A DNA stretch of 64,000 nt from Diplosphaera chodatii (taxonomy: Eukaryota > Chlorophyta > Trebouxiophyceae > Prasiolales > Stichococcaceae): NCBI GenBank assembly GCA_032358165.1, contig JAALGY010000001.1, forward strand, positions 620,001-684,000, in the 5' to 3' direction. The translations under genes were made by a program, and so were the position numbers. Below are positions 37,104-48,700 of the stretch, in pieces. Every line of letters begins with the position of its first letter. Within the stretch, counting starts at the first letter, position 1. The notes beneath the pieces are model-generated. The model ran no database searches. It saw only the letters and a list, made by a program, of their open reading frames with translations, and was not told the DNA's origin.

Positions 37104-37806
37104 GGGCCTTCGCACCTTGGTGCGCTGCAGCAGCAGGCAGGACGATGCTGCAGCTGACGACTTGTTAGTGAAACCATGGCACTTGTAGCATAGACTGGGA
37201 AAACATCCTAGGCGGCTTACCATATCACCTCTGGTCGGCTTTGTTTGTGTTCGGCAAGTTGAGCAGGAGTGTCAGAGGCAGTCCGGACGTCCGGTTCTGT
37301 GGTGATTGTATTTGGTGTGTTTGCTTTCTGCAGATAGATGTTGAACATCGATGAGCATCAGCAAGTGCTGCAATGATATTTGACTGACTGGCAGCAAACC
37401 TTACTTGTAGATTGTGACTCTGTCGTCTTCAGGTTCATCGGTTTATTAGCCTGCATAAATTATACCGAGCATTGCATGATTGCCAGCGGGGTGGCCCTAG
37501 TATGTAACAAGGATGGCCATGCGGCTGGTGCAGAGCCGGCCTGCTTACTTTCAAAGTGTTGGGTCAATTGAGTGCAGCTGTGTGCGGCAGGAGATAGATT
37601 AGCCACCCTGCAGTGCCACCAGTCCCCTGAAATTTCGCACGGCGGTCAGCACCCACATACAATGGGTATGCAACTTGATGTGCGACCTTCCGAGTTGCAA
37701 GGGTAGGCATCCACTTGAGAGGCACTGCAAAAGCCCGAGGGGGCATGCATTTGGTGTCGTTGTGCCTACTCGGTTGACTTCGATCGCTTGCAACATGTGG
37801 CAGTCG
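37104..37806. other. Spacer between tandem FUSC copies
   Basis: Holds the 3' UTR of copy 1 and the promoter and 5' UTR of copy 2. In-frame ATGs at 37678 and 37795 could move the copy 2 start leftward. Nothing else was recognised. Confidence 0.5.
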
Positions 37807-40800
37807 ATGAACTGCTGCGCACGAGCAGTAGTGTTCAGGCACAGCAAGCATAAAGCTAGGCGGTTCCCTTGGCGCCCAGGGCCTTGGTATCTGCTCAGGA
37901 ACTTCCTTGCATCCACGGCATTCCAAACGGTAAGCCTGCACGCTGCACCAGCGGCCAGCAGGCATGCGCTGCATGCTCATCCACCTTGCAGTCTCAGGTT
38001 GCTCTCAGATGTGTAGGCACCTGTCAGTGACTCAGTGTGTGTCCTGCTTAAGCTGCTGTGCTGCAGGCATCGCAGGCCACAGCAGGTATACTTTGATTGC
38101 CGCCACGCATGGACATCATCGTGTGACTTGTTCAGCCTTTCATCGAGGCTATTGCAGGTCTGATGCTGATGCAGGCGTGTTCTTCTGCGCCCTGTTTACC
38201 TTTGTACGGCCTATGCGCTTCAACCGCGCGTGCCTGTCTGCGATCTTCTTCCTGGCGGCTGAGCTGGTGAGTGCCATTCAGTGAGACCTGCAGGGCATTG
38301 TGCCTGTGCCTTCGTTTGCCAGCTATTGTTACGTACCAAGCTGAGCTTTTGCTCAGGCAATGCCGGCCTTAGGTGATCCCCTCCTCCCCGGCAGATCGTC
38401 AGTCAAGACCAGCATGTGGGGAGCGAGCTGTTTGCCGCTGCGTTTGTGCTGGGCAGCCTGGTCCCAGGCATCATCTGGGGCGCACTCCTGGTGAGTTGGG
38501 CACCTTGAGTTCACGCACCAATGAACGCTGAACACAAACGTCAGTCGCGGCGCTTCTCCCACTGGCCTGGCTGATGTACTGCACGAACACATGCTAGGTA
38601 AGCATCTCACCGTTGTGATTGTGGCGCCAGCTGATGTTGGCGCATGCGCCGGATGTGGCATATACGGCCTTTGCCACGCTGTTTGCTGCGATGGGCTTCA
38701 TGCCCCTGGCGGCAGTGCGCGCTCAGATGGGCCCACGGGGGTTGCTGCTGTGCATGGGCTTCACATTCTCGGTAAGTACTGATGTAGCAGCATCTGATTG
38801 TGCGGTATGTGAATTGCAGCCAACAGACAGTAGGTCGACTGATGACGAGGTGCTGACATCCGCAATCGCTGCAACAGATGCTGAGCGGAGAGTTTGTGTG
38901 GGACGCTGGGGTGCTTTGGTCCGAGGTGCCGCCTGATGATGAGACAAGACTAGCTTTTGCACCAGCAGTGACTGTGGAGGCAATGCGTAGCGCTGGTGAA
39001 TGTGTCAGGCTCTCAATGTGACACTGACATAAGTGCTGCATACAGGTCATTGTACCACTGATCTACACCGTACTTGTTGCTGCCGCCGCCACCTGCATTG
39101 CTGGCTTGTTGGTGCTGCCCACTCTTGCCAGGGACGAGCTGCAAGAGGTTACTGCAGACACCCTGGAGCAGATCGGCGTTGCAGTCTCCTGGTAGGTCAC
39201 TACGTACATACCAGGTTCATGTCATGTTTGCGGATGTAGCTCAAGCATACCACAGCTGGCACATGTTGCACGAGGGATTAAGGGACACACGAGAGTCGAT
39301 GCCATTCATATCGTGACAAGTTGTCGGGGGCTTGCAGCCTGAAGGCCGACTTCACTGCATCGCAGTTGCAATGCCACTTGTCTGCAATGAACATCTTCTG
39401 CACAGGTATGCTAGCCTCATCCTGGCACCCCCAGACAACAAACAGCCGTTCCAGCAGGGGGTTGGGCACCAGGCAGCACCCCCGGCAGCAGATGGCAAGG
39501 CCAGAGCTGCTGCCGACAGACAAGCTGGCGTTGCTCCACCCACGAACGCATCACCAGCAGATGAGCTGCAGGAGCATGTGGTGCACCAGTCGCATAGTCA
39601 GCGCAGCAATGGCCTGCGACATCAGCACCATCACCACCACCGCCGGTGGCCTGCATCAGAGGTAGACTGCTTAGCTTCAGTTTCAGTGGCACCAATCCAT
39701 ATGGCTTCAAGTGCATGCCCTACAAAACGTGCAGTGTGACATGGAAGGGGTTGTGGTCTGGCTTGCAGGTTGCCGCTTCATATGAACATGCCGATGCCGG
39801 GGAGTATGGAGAACTGTTGGCAGAGGCGACAGACCCCCAGCTTGGACACGAGCGACTGGCCCAGGTGGCTGAACAAAGTTCTCATGTGGCTGAGGCCAAT
39901 TAGAGATAGTCCGTTCCTTGGAGCCTAACTTTCACCAAAGCTCTACAGTATGTCAGCAAAGCCTTTGACACACTGATCGTGTTAGTGCTGGATATATTGT
40001 CGTGGAGTCAAGTGGTAGGGAGGCCATTGCCACACTACCCTTATTCAGCCAGTATGTGCTGCACCACGCTGCCCTCATGTCAGGCTAAGAACGAGCCACC
40101 ACAGCTGCAGCGGCGCCGGCTGCTGCTGCGCTGCTGGGCAGCCGCCCTTGACGCCATCGGGGAGCTGGTGCTACATGCAGGCTCATTGGAGACGGTGGTC
40201 GCAGCCGACAGCCGTCCGGTGGACCAGGCGCAGCTGAGGGAGCTTCTGGGTGCGGTTGGGCTGAGGCACATCAAAGCATGAACGGGACTGTCGCAAGTTG
40301 AGGTGACTAGCTCCAGGGGTCGCTGCTGCCTCCACACCATTGCTGCGGTTGGTGCTGCACAGGTGTGGACATGGTGCCGCTGCTGAAGGTGCTGTTTGCG
40401 CACATTGCCGCCTGCTGCCGGGCGCTTGCACTCAGCGTGCACCTGCGAAAGGGCGGCCGTCAGGTGCAGTCTAAGGATGGTACGGCCAGCTGCTGGATCT
40501 CCTGCTTGCGTGCCTCAGCCCCAATATGCTGTTATGTATCAGACACATGGCCGAGGATCCCACAGCTGCCAATGTGCAGCTGGAGGCCACTGCCGGGCGG
40601 CTGTTCCAACCCTCGTGGCCAGCCCTGGAGGCCCAGCTGGCTGCAGCGCTCAAGGCGGGCCTGGGGTGGTCCGGCTACTGGGCACGCTTCCACTCCGTCT
40701 GGACGCAGGACCCGCTAAACCCGTCGCACCTACAGGTCCGCACTCATCATGTGCACACTGCAGATGACGGCCCCTTGTGCAGCAGCATGTGTGTCAATCA

Positions 40801-43800
40801 ATACGGTGGCAAGCTGTGTTGATGCGCTACCATCGATATCCTGCAGCAGTATGTCCTCAGGTGAGGGCGCTGGCGTTCTTGGCGGTGCTGACATACCAGG
40901 CGATGGTTGCTCTGGCGGCGGCAGAGGAGGCTGTGGAGGCTGCTGTGGCGCACGAACTGATGTTGTGCAGCTGTTTCAACGCTCAAGACCGCAGCGGGCA
41001 TCCACGCCGCCGCAGAGCCGGTAGGTGAGTGCTGGTACTGCTGAGTAGGTAAGATACAGAACTCTTCCACGATTTGTTTCAGTGGCTGCCAGAAAGATCC
41101 TCCTCAGCAAGTCACATCCGCAGCAGGGCACCCATCAAGGTTTCTGGGTTGACGATGCACCAGCAAACACCATGCAGGCAGGCTGCGCAGCGTTTGCAGC
41201 AGCCGCAGCGGTTTGAACGGCGCTCGGTGCAGGCGGTGCACACCGCACTGGCGCGCGCATCCATGGCTGCTGGCACTCCGCTGGCCGATGTTGTCATCGA
41301 GTCTGCGGCAGCAGGTGCGCAGGTGGTCACCATGAAGTCGTATCACCAAGTGGTACCACAGGGCCAGTACGATACGGAACACAGCACACGAAAGCCCTGA
41401 GACATATAGATCCCAGTTCATCTTTTCGGAGAGGGGCTGATACTATGCAGGAGACGGCGCACTTGCATGCACAGCCAACCGGCTGGCCAGGGCGAACGAG
41501 GCAGGTGCGAGACTCACAAGCCTATGCGAGGGGTCAGCCCTGCGAGTCGTGACCATCTCATGATCCTTCAGATCGTCAGTTCTCATGCCTACATGATGCA
41601 AGTGCAGGAGCAGTTGCATCGCTGGGCCCGTCACAGCCAAAGCCTTATGCATGGAGCAAAGAGTGGGCATGGAACGAGGTGCATTCACACACCGCAAGCT
41701 GATGCAACATATCCTGAAAGCCCGGCAGCAGTGTGAGGTTTGCGAGCAGTATCAGTGCTGGATGCACCTGCAGTGGTCCACCAGAAGCAACGCCTCCCTG
41801 CGGCAGGTGGAGTGGGTGATGAATTTGGCGCAGCCGCTGCTGGCATTCCACGCCTGGCGCTCGCTGTGGGTCGTTGCCAAGACAACGGCTGCGTGCCTGC
41901 GGTCCCCCAAGCTGCTGCTGCTGAACCTCAGGTGCAGTGGCAGCAACGTCGACCGCCATTGCCAGAAGTGCATTGCTACGATGCTGATGATCAACCCTGA
42001 TGTGGGTTGATCCCCCCTGAACTGCATCAGCCTTGTGCAGATACTGCCGTGTGGTGCTGATGTCATGCAGGATGCTTTGCCTGACTATGACTTGCAGTAC
42101 TGCTCGCAGTAGCTCCGAAGCAGCACATGTGACATGCACACCGCACACTGATGCGGCTTTGCGGCCGCAGGACGCAGCGTAAGTGGCACTTCTTCGTGAA
42201 GTTCTACGTCTGCTGCGTCGGCATCCTGATACTGGCGATGGTGCTGCCCGCCAACTACCCGGCAATGCGCCGCTGGAACCCGCTCTACGCACTGTTCACG
42301 TAAGCGCAAGCGCCAATCCTGCGCCCAAGTGACAAAGAATGGCTCCTAGCCCTTCTGCAGGGCTGTACCCGCCTTCGTGCGAGTTTGACCCAGTGCATTG
42401 CATCACAGGCGCCGCTGAAAGGAAGCAGGTGCTGAACCATCCCGCCGGCTGTCCGACTGTGCAGCACATGTGCTTGATGCGCCATTGGCATGAAATGCAG
42501 GGCCATTGTGGTGCTGTCCGAGCGGGTGGAGTACACGGTGCAGCGGGCGCTGTTCCGTTCCCTCGGCACCGCAATCGGAGGTACCTTGACTGCAGCACCC
42601 GCCCGCGACTGTGATTGTGTACGGCTGCTGGCCAGCGTGTGGACAGTGTGTCAAGTGGTTACCTGGAAGCAACTCAGCATTCATCAGTTCTGCAACTGTC
42701 GGTGACATGTCGCTTACACAGCAGATGGATGGGGATATACCTTCATCTGCTGCTCTCAGGGGTGGTTGGCTGGGGAGCCATGCGCTCCAACACATCTGCG
42801 CGCAACCCATACATCCTGATGGCCGTGTGCTGCGCCTGGACAGCCATCGGAGCAGTCATATCGCTGAAGGCGCACATAAGGCATGCACGCGCTGCATGGC
42901 TGTGGGCAGTGTACCGCATGTGCAACCTATCGCAAACCTGTCGATCAGCGGGATCAGGACCAACACTCTGCATTTGTTGATACACCCTCAGACGAAGTAT
43001 GTGCCCAGGGCTGGTTACGAGCAGCCATCCTTCGTCCATGCAGATACCTGGTCTATCTCACCGTCATCACTGCTCTGGCAGTCATCCTCTGCCAGGTGAG
43101 CAGCTTTATATTAATGGTGTTACTTTTAAGCCTGATGTCTTATTCTTGCGTCATGTGCCTGATGTGTGCTCTTCGTTGTCTTCGAGTGATGTTTACTTGT
43201 GATGTGCAGTACGTGCCACACGCGCCACCGGGGTACCATGGCACAGACATATACTTCTACTCCAGGGTGGCAGTCGCGCACATGGCCATTGCTGTCGCGC
43301 TGGTGTGCGACATTGCCATCCTTCCCTGGTGAGCATTCATCACTGCAAGCAACATCAATGTCTTTTATCCACCCCTGCTGTAGCTCTGGACGTGCTGCAG
43401 GCATGCTGGCGCTGCTGAGGCGGGATGCGTCTTCATTGGTGAGCTTTGCTGTGCTTGCAGCGTGAGGACAGTTTGCCTCTCCTGCTGGCAGGTTCTCCTC
43501 GGACGCTGCGCTGGAGCTGCTGGGGGACGGGTACCTGGACGCCGCCAAGACGCTGCGCCAGTTCTACGATCTGTTCATGTGCAAACTAGAACTGCCAGGT
43601 GCAGGCATGTCAGGATCGTGCATGCTGGCGGTGCACTGAAGTGGCATCAACACCTCAATGGCACACGAGAGGACCTGGCGCTGCAAGAGGTGTCGTGCAA
43701 GAAGTGCAGCAGTCTGCAGGTGCGCAGTAGTGTGTTGATCTGCAGAGCAAAGTCAGAAGGAGACACGATCACAGCCGGAGGTGCCGCAGCTCAGGAGGGA

Positions 43801-45383
43801 GCTGCAGCGGCGCCTCGGGCAACGGCTCACCGGGGTGCAGCTCATCCTGTCGCGCGAGCGGGTGCTGTGGCGCCGCGGCTGGCTGGCCATGCCCCAGGCA
43901 GGTCGCACACCGCAGGTCCCCGCACTGATGCGACGTGTGGTACTCAGATGTGGCATGTGTGCTGACAGAATGCACCACACCTGCAAAAGGGAAGGTGCGG
44001 CAGACAGAAATGGATGATGCATCAAGGAAGGTGTGCTTCCATCATCAATGCTGAAGCTCGATGCATAGGTCGTACCGCGGCTGAAGGAGTGTCTGGAGGT
44101 GTTCCTTGTGCGGCTTACTGCCGTCGAGGCGGTCACCTCACAGCCGCCCCTGATCAGCGGCCGCTACACCACAGTGCCCTACCAGCACTTGCTGAAGGTG
44201 AGTCCCACTTTGCAGCATACTGTGCAAGTGTTCTGTCGAGGGTGACATGCGACATGCAATGCTCAACCTGGAGAGGTTGACCTGTAGCGCATTGGGCCAA
44301 TGCCTGCAGTGACAGAAAAGAATGTTGCCTGTGAAGCGCTGACCTCTGGCATCAAGTGCATGCCGCTCGATGCAGCCGCTGCAGCCGGCGTACGAGGCTG
44401 TCATGGATGCCGCCGAGCAGCTGGGCCTGCGGCTGCACAACCTGCTGGCAGGGGATGTGCGCGGCCACGTGGCCCAGCAGCTCACCGAGCTGGACAGCGC
44501 AGTGGAGTCGCTGACGGCTGCCAGGTGTGGTGCCTTACTCCGCTGTTTTAGGCATCACAGCTGGCTTCCTGCCTGGCAACCCATCGGCATGACGAGAGCG
44601 TGGGCACCAGCTGAGCCGCAGTGCTGCAGCGGAGTACCCAGACGAGGCACTCTGTCACAGAGCTACTGCATAAGTCGGTTGACGATGGGGTCAGACTCGT
44701 GCAATTACAACAACAGGGTGGAGTTCCGCAGCCTGTACCTTGCACGGATGGCAGAGCTGCACCACAAGGTTGCGACCAGCGAGCTGCAGGGTGGCACCGC
44801 TGATGACGCAGGTGCGCCAAACTGCTCACTGTGTTGTAAGGTATCAATGCGCGAAGCACTGCGAGATTGTTGCATACGCTATGTGTTTTCTGATGCTTTG
44901 ACCTGTGCTGCTGCACAGTGAGGTTCCTGGGCTTTGGGTTTGCAGTGAGCGCCTGCATCGACAAGGTGTGGCACTCCTGGTCATTTCATTATCCGCAGCA
45001 TACACTGGTATGGGCACAGCAAATTCGTGTATCTGTACGTAGGTCTGGTGTGATATGCGCCAAGATATGTGTCCGTTCATGCAGATCACGCTTGCAGCAA
45101 ATGTGGCTCGCAGCAACAGGTATTCTCGAATAGTATTGCCATTGGATATAGCAAGTAAAGGCTTATGCTTCCATTCTGGCCAACCGATCGGTGACAGCTG
45201 CAACCGCACTGCCCCTGTTGCCTGGCAACGGCCTGAGATCACTACATGGCCGGCCAACGCAGGTACCTGGTGCGGCGGTGCCTGCGGCGCAGGGACTGGC
45301 ACGACCCGCTGGCCTGGATCGGGGTGCGGCCCATTGGACACGACGACCAGAGCGCCGGTGGTGAGCGGCAGCACCACCCCTGA
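37807..45383 (+). CDS. FUSC-like membrane protein, tandem copy 2
   Basis: Paralogue of the preceding gene. Exons: about 37807-37929, 38067-38085, 38175-38266, 38395-38490, 38631-38771, 38878-38925, 39046-39191, 39406-39661, 39769-39864, 40084-40249, 40363-40463, 40580-40735, 40861-41024, 41083-41139, 41178-41314, 41451-41504, 41572-41678, 41807-41931, 42171-42299, 42501-42580, 42760-42880, 43044-43095, 43210-43328, 43492-43598, 43746-43897, 44069-44197, 44376-44524, 44717-44811, 44919-44965, 45085-45119, 45263-45383; about 1139 residues. Matching blocks include FFCALFTFVRPMRFNRACLS, MLAHAPDVAYTAFATLFAAM, RKWHFFVKFYVCCVGILIL, NPYILMAVCCAWTAIGAVIS and APPGYHGTDIYFYSR. Many exons have the same length as in copy 1 (92, 96, 146, 166, 101, 107, 149, 95, 47). 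The hydrophilic loop is diverged and includes a five-histidine run. Introns after 42880 and 43897 begin with GC. The start codon is the least certain point: 37678, 37795 and 37807 are all in frame. Confidence 0.84.
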
Positions 45384-45755
45384 GCGAACTTGCAGCATGT
45401 TAGCAGCTGTGCTGTGTAAAGCAGCGGAATGCTTCTGTTGTTGGTGCTCCAAGGCTCACTACACACTATAGGGCTGATCACCCCATCGGATCAATGATCA
45501 GGGACAGATCGTTCAGTTCTTGAGGGTATGCCAACGTAATCGGGGTTCATTCAGTTCAGAGGGTATCACGACATGATACCCTAGTGTTAGGGAGGAACAG
45601 AAGATTGCAAGCTGATGCACAGATTCAAAGTGTAGTGACAAGTATCAGTGTGCTCTTGCTAGAGTTCGTGTTGCAAAGTGCAAGTGTGCTCTACTACACT
45701 ACTACTGAAGCACTCGAATTGAGGTTGTTGCTGAGTAGAGTTTGTGGCGTGGCTC
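45384..45755. other. Convergent 3' spacer with a short hairpin
   Basis: Lies between the stop codons of FUSC copy 2 (+) and COG1 (-). It contains a perfect 8-bp inverted repeat (45560-45567 and 45575-45582) with a 7-nt loop. No coding signal was seen. Confidence 0.6.
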
Positions 45756-48700
45756 TCATGTCTGCCATCGGCTGCGGAAGCTGCTGAGCAGCGAAGAAGC
45801 CGTGCTGGGCTGCAGGTAATCCCCGATTGAGGCGGCTGACGCAAGTGTGCCAGCGGCTTCTGCTGCCTTATCGCCCAGCAGAGAGCCAAATGCACCCAGC
45901 CGCGCCCCAGCCGAGTTTTGCAGTGCCTGTGCAATGGCGACGGGCATTTCAGAGAGTGAAGCAGACACGCTGTCACAACACCAACACTCCCCACTGACAC
46001 TCGATTGACAATGTCTGACGGGCACCAGCGTGAGGTGATGGTATGGACGGAGGCAGTGCACATTCAGCTGGCACTGCCTCAGGCCTTCTGACCGCCAGCA
46101 TGCAATGCAGCTGTTGACCACCAGCTCAAAAGCCATTCACCGCTATGCCTGGTCCTGCCACATGAGTACTCATAATGCACGAGCTCACCTCAAACGTGCT
46201 GCCCTCGCTTGACAGTGCAGCGCCTGAGCTTGCAGAGCCAGCAAAGGCGGCTGAGCGGCCGCCCAGATCAGCAAAGCTGTAGCTCTCGTCGTCCTCATCG
46301 ATGCCGCCATGGCCTGTGAACAATGACGTGAAACCAAGCTTCACCCCTTTGGACCCCAACAAATCCCCACTGCTTCACGCATATCATACCCCTCTGCGAC
46401 CAATCCCATCATCACAGGCACAGTCGTACTGCGTCCCTGCGACCGGTATTTGACACCAAATGTGCAGCGGGCACCTGCCACGGTGGGCAGCAGCGCCGGC
46501 GCGGCCGCGCGGCGCAGCGCGGCGGACGCCGCGGAGGGCACCGAGATGGGCAGGTAGGCGAAGCGCTCGGTGGGCGGCGCCACCGCCACGATGTTGGCGT
46601 TGTCCGGCAGCGCCACCGGCTTGTGGCCACCCTGCATTGATGACACATTCCATTGTGGCAATTGCCCAGCGAAGCGATGTACAGGATGAGTGGGTGGGCA
46701 GTGTGCAAGCGCCGATCTTGCGATGACTGGCAGCATGGCTGCTGCAATGCCTGCTTAGGCGGCTGTTGGCCTGAAGCACTGGGTGGACGTCATGACACAC
46801 CTCCGGGGCCGGGGGCCGCGCCAGCTGCAGCACGCTGCCGAGCAGCGTCTCCGTCCTGTGTAGGTACGCCGCGATGTTGGCCGCCAGGTACGGCTCGTAG
46901 GTGGCCCAGTCGATGGGGTCCAGCCGCTGCTGCAGGGTGTCCTCCAGCGACGCCCACTCCCGCCGGCGGGCGGCCACCTCTGGCGGCACCGCCCCAGGCC
47001 TGCATGCGCACGCAGGAACCGCTGATTTCGCATTGACCAATCAGGCACCAAAACATCGAACCGTGAAACCCTCCGCTGCAGGGCTTCCTCTGCGCAACTC
47101 GCTGGTGCACAACAGCGGCAATCTCCAGCAGGAGGCCCAGTCATGGGGGCGTGGCAATGCGCTGCATGCTGTGTGCTTGCACAAGCACTGAAGGCCACTT
47201 GCAGCACAACGGTGAATTCGCAGCCTTGACATGCAGGCGACCATGTCACAGCCACCTGAGCTGTGGTGCTGCAGTTCCGCTGCTGCCGGCGGGCCTGCCG
47301 CCTGCCAGGGCGGTCCGCAGCAGCTGCGCATCGAACAGCAGCTGCAGCACGCCGCGCTCGGACAGCGCAGACCCGGACGCCTGCCGCGACGGCTGCGCTG
47401 CTGCTGTGGTGCCGACACTGCCATCTGCAATGAACGAGGCCCTGCTTTGACGATGCGAACTTTTTGAGGGAGAACTGGCAGTGCGTGTGAGAGCTGGGAG
47501 GTGCAACACTGCCTGGGGCAGGATAAAGTTGAATAACTGCGGACAGGTAGACGCACCCTGCAGCAGCGGCCCCAGGGCGGCAAGCGCTGACCCCGACAGC
47601 TCCCACTCCAGCAGCGCCAGCGCAAGGGACCCCGGCCGGTGGCCGCCTGTGTGCACAGTGCAGTGATGGTGATGCACTTGGCATACCCAACGTCGCGCCC
47701 CTCAGAGCGGAGCTCTCCGCTGCAGAACAGCTGCTGCCTGGCAGACGGTTGAATCGATTTCTTAGATGCATGTCCGCAACGACCCACCAGCGCGGTCCAG
47801 CTCGCGGCAGGCGGACAGCAGGGCAGCCAGGACTGCAGGGGAGGGGCCGCCCGGCAGCAGGAAGCGCATGTCGCCGCCCTCCTCCCCCGGCACCACCGTC
47901 TCCTGCAGAGTACCAGTACCAGCCCGACTCACGGGGGCCAGATGTGGTCTTCAGGAATGCCTATGGGAGCATGCCTGCACCCTGCAGTCCTTTCGACCGG
48001 GACCTCAGCTTCCTGCATCGCGTTGCTGGTGCATGAAGCTGCTCAACAGCGTGGCAGATCAGGTCATATGACAGCATTCCTGCTGGCCACCTGCCAGCCG
48101 CGCAACGCTGCAGACGAAGTGAGCGCTGTATCTGCCCTCAAACCCGCCGCCAGCTCAGCTGCCAATGACCTGCGAATGACACAGCTCAGGGTCTTGCTTG
48201 CTGTTGTCGATCGAATGGGCGCATTGCCTGAGGTTATGCACCATCAGTAGGGACCAGGGCAGTGATGGGCAGTTGCCCCCAAGGGAGCGTAGACGCCAGG
48301 CGTATGCTGTATCACGGCACGCTAGTGTCGACCCCACCTGCCGGCCCAGGAGGCCCACACAGCAAAGGCGGACGCCGCCACCGCCCGCAGCGCCGCCTGC
48401 ACCTCGCCGAGCTGGGTCTGCCCCTTGCCTTGCGACCTGTTTTGAATGTGTAGATGGTTATCAGCACGCAGGTCCACCCTAGAGCAACAACCTTGCTGAT
48501 GATGCCACACGAGCTCAGCAACATGTGAAAAGGCACTCTGCCACTCGATGCCGAGTTCACAGTGACACTTGAAACAGGGGAAGTGTGCACCTCTGGCTGA
48601 CGGCTGGTGTGGCTGGTGGTGGCCAGGCCCGCCCCGAGGGGCCTGCAGGCCAGTCTGCCGGCTTCCCCAACACAACCTGCAGATTGCACAGTTGCATTTC

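Noticed and set aside
41651..42010. Open frame extending the copy 2 exon 41807-41931 upstream
   Set aside because: Starting at 41807 gives exactly the 42 residues seen in copy 1 and the correct phase with exon 41572-41678. The extension has no counterpart.
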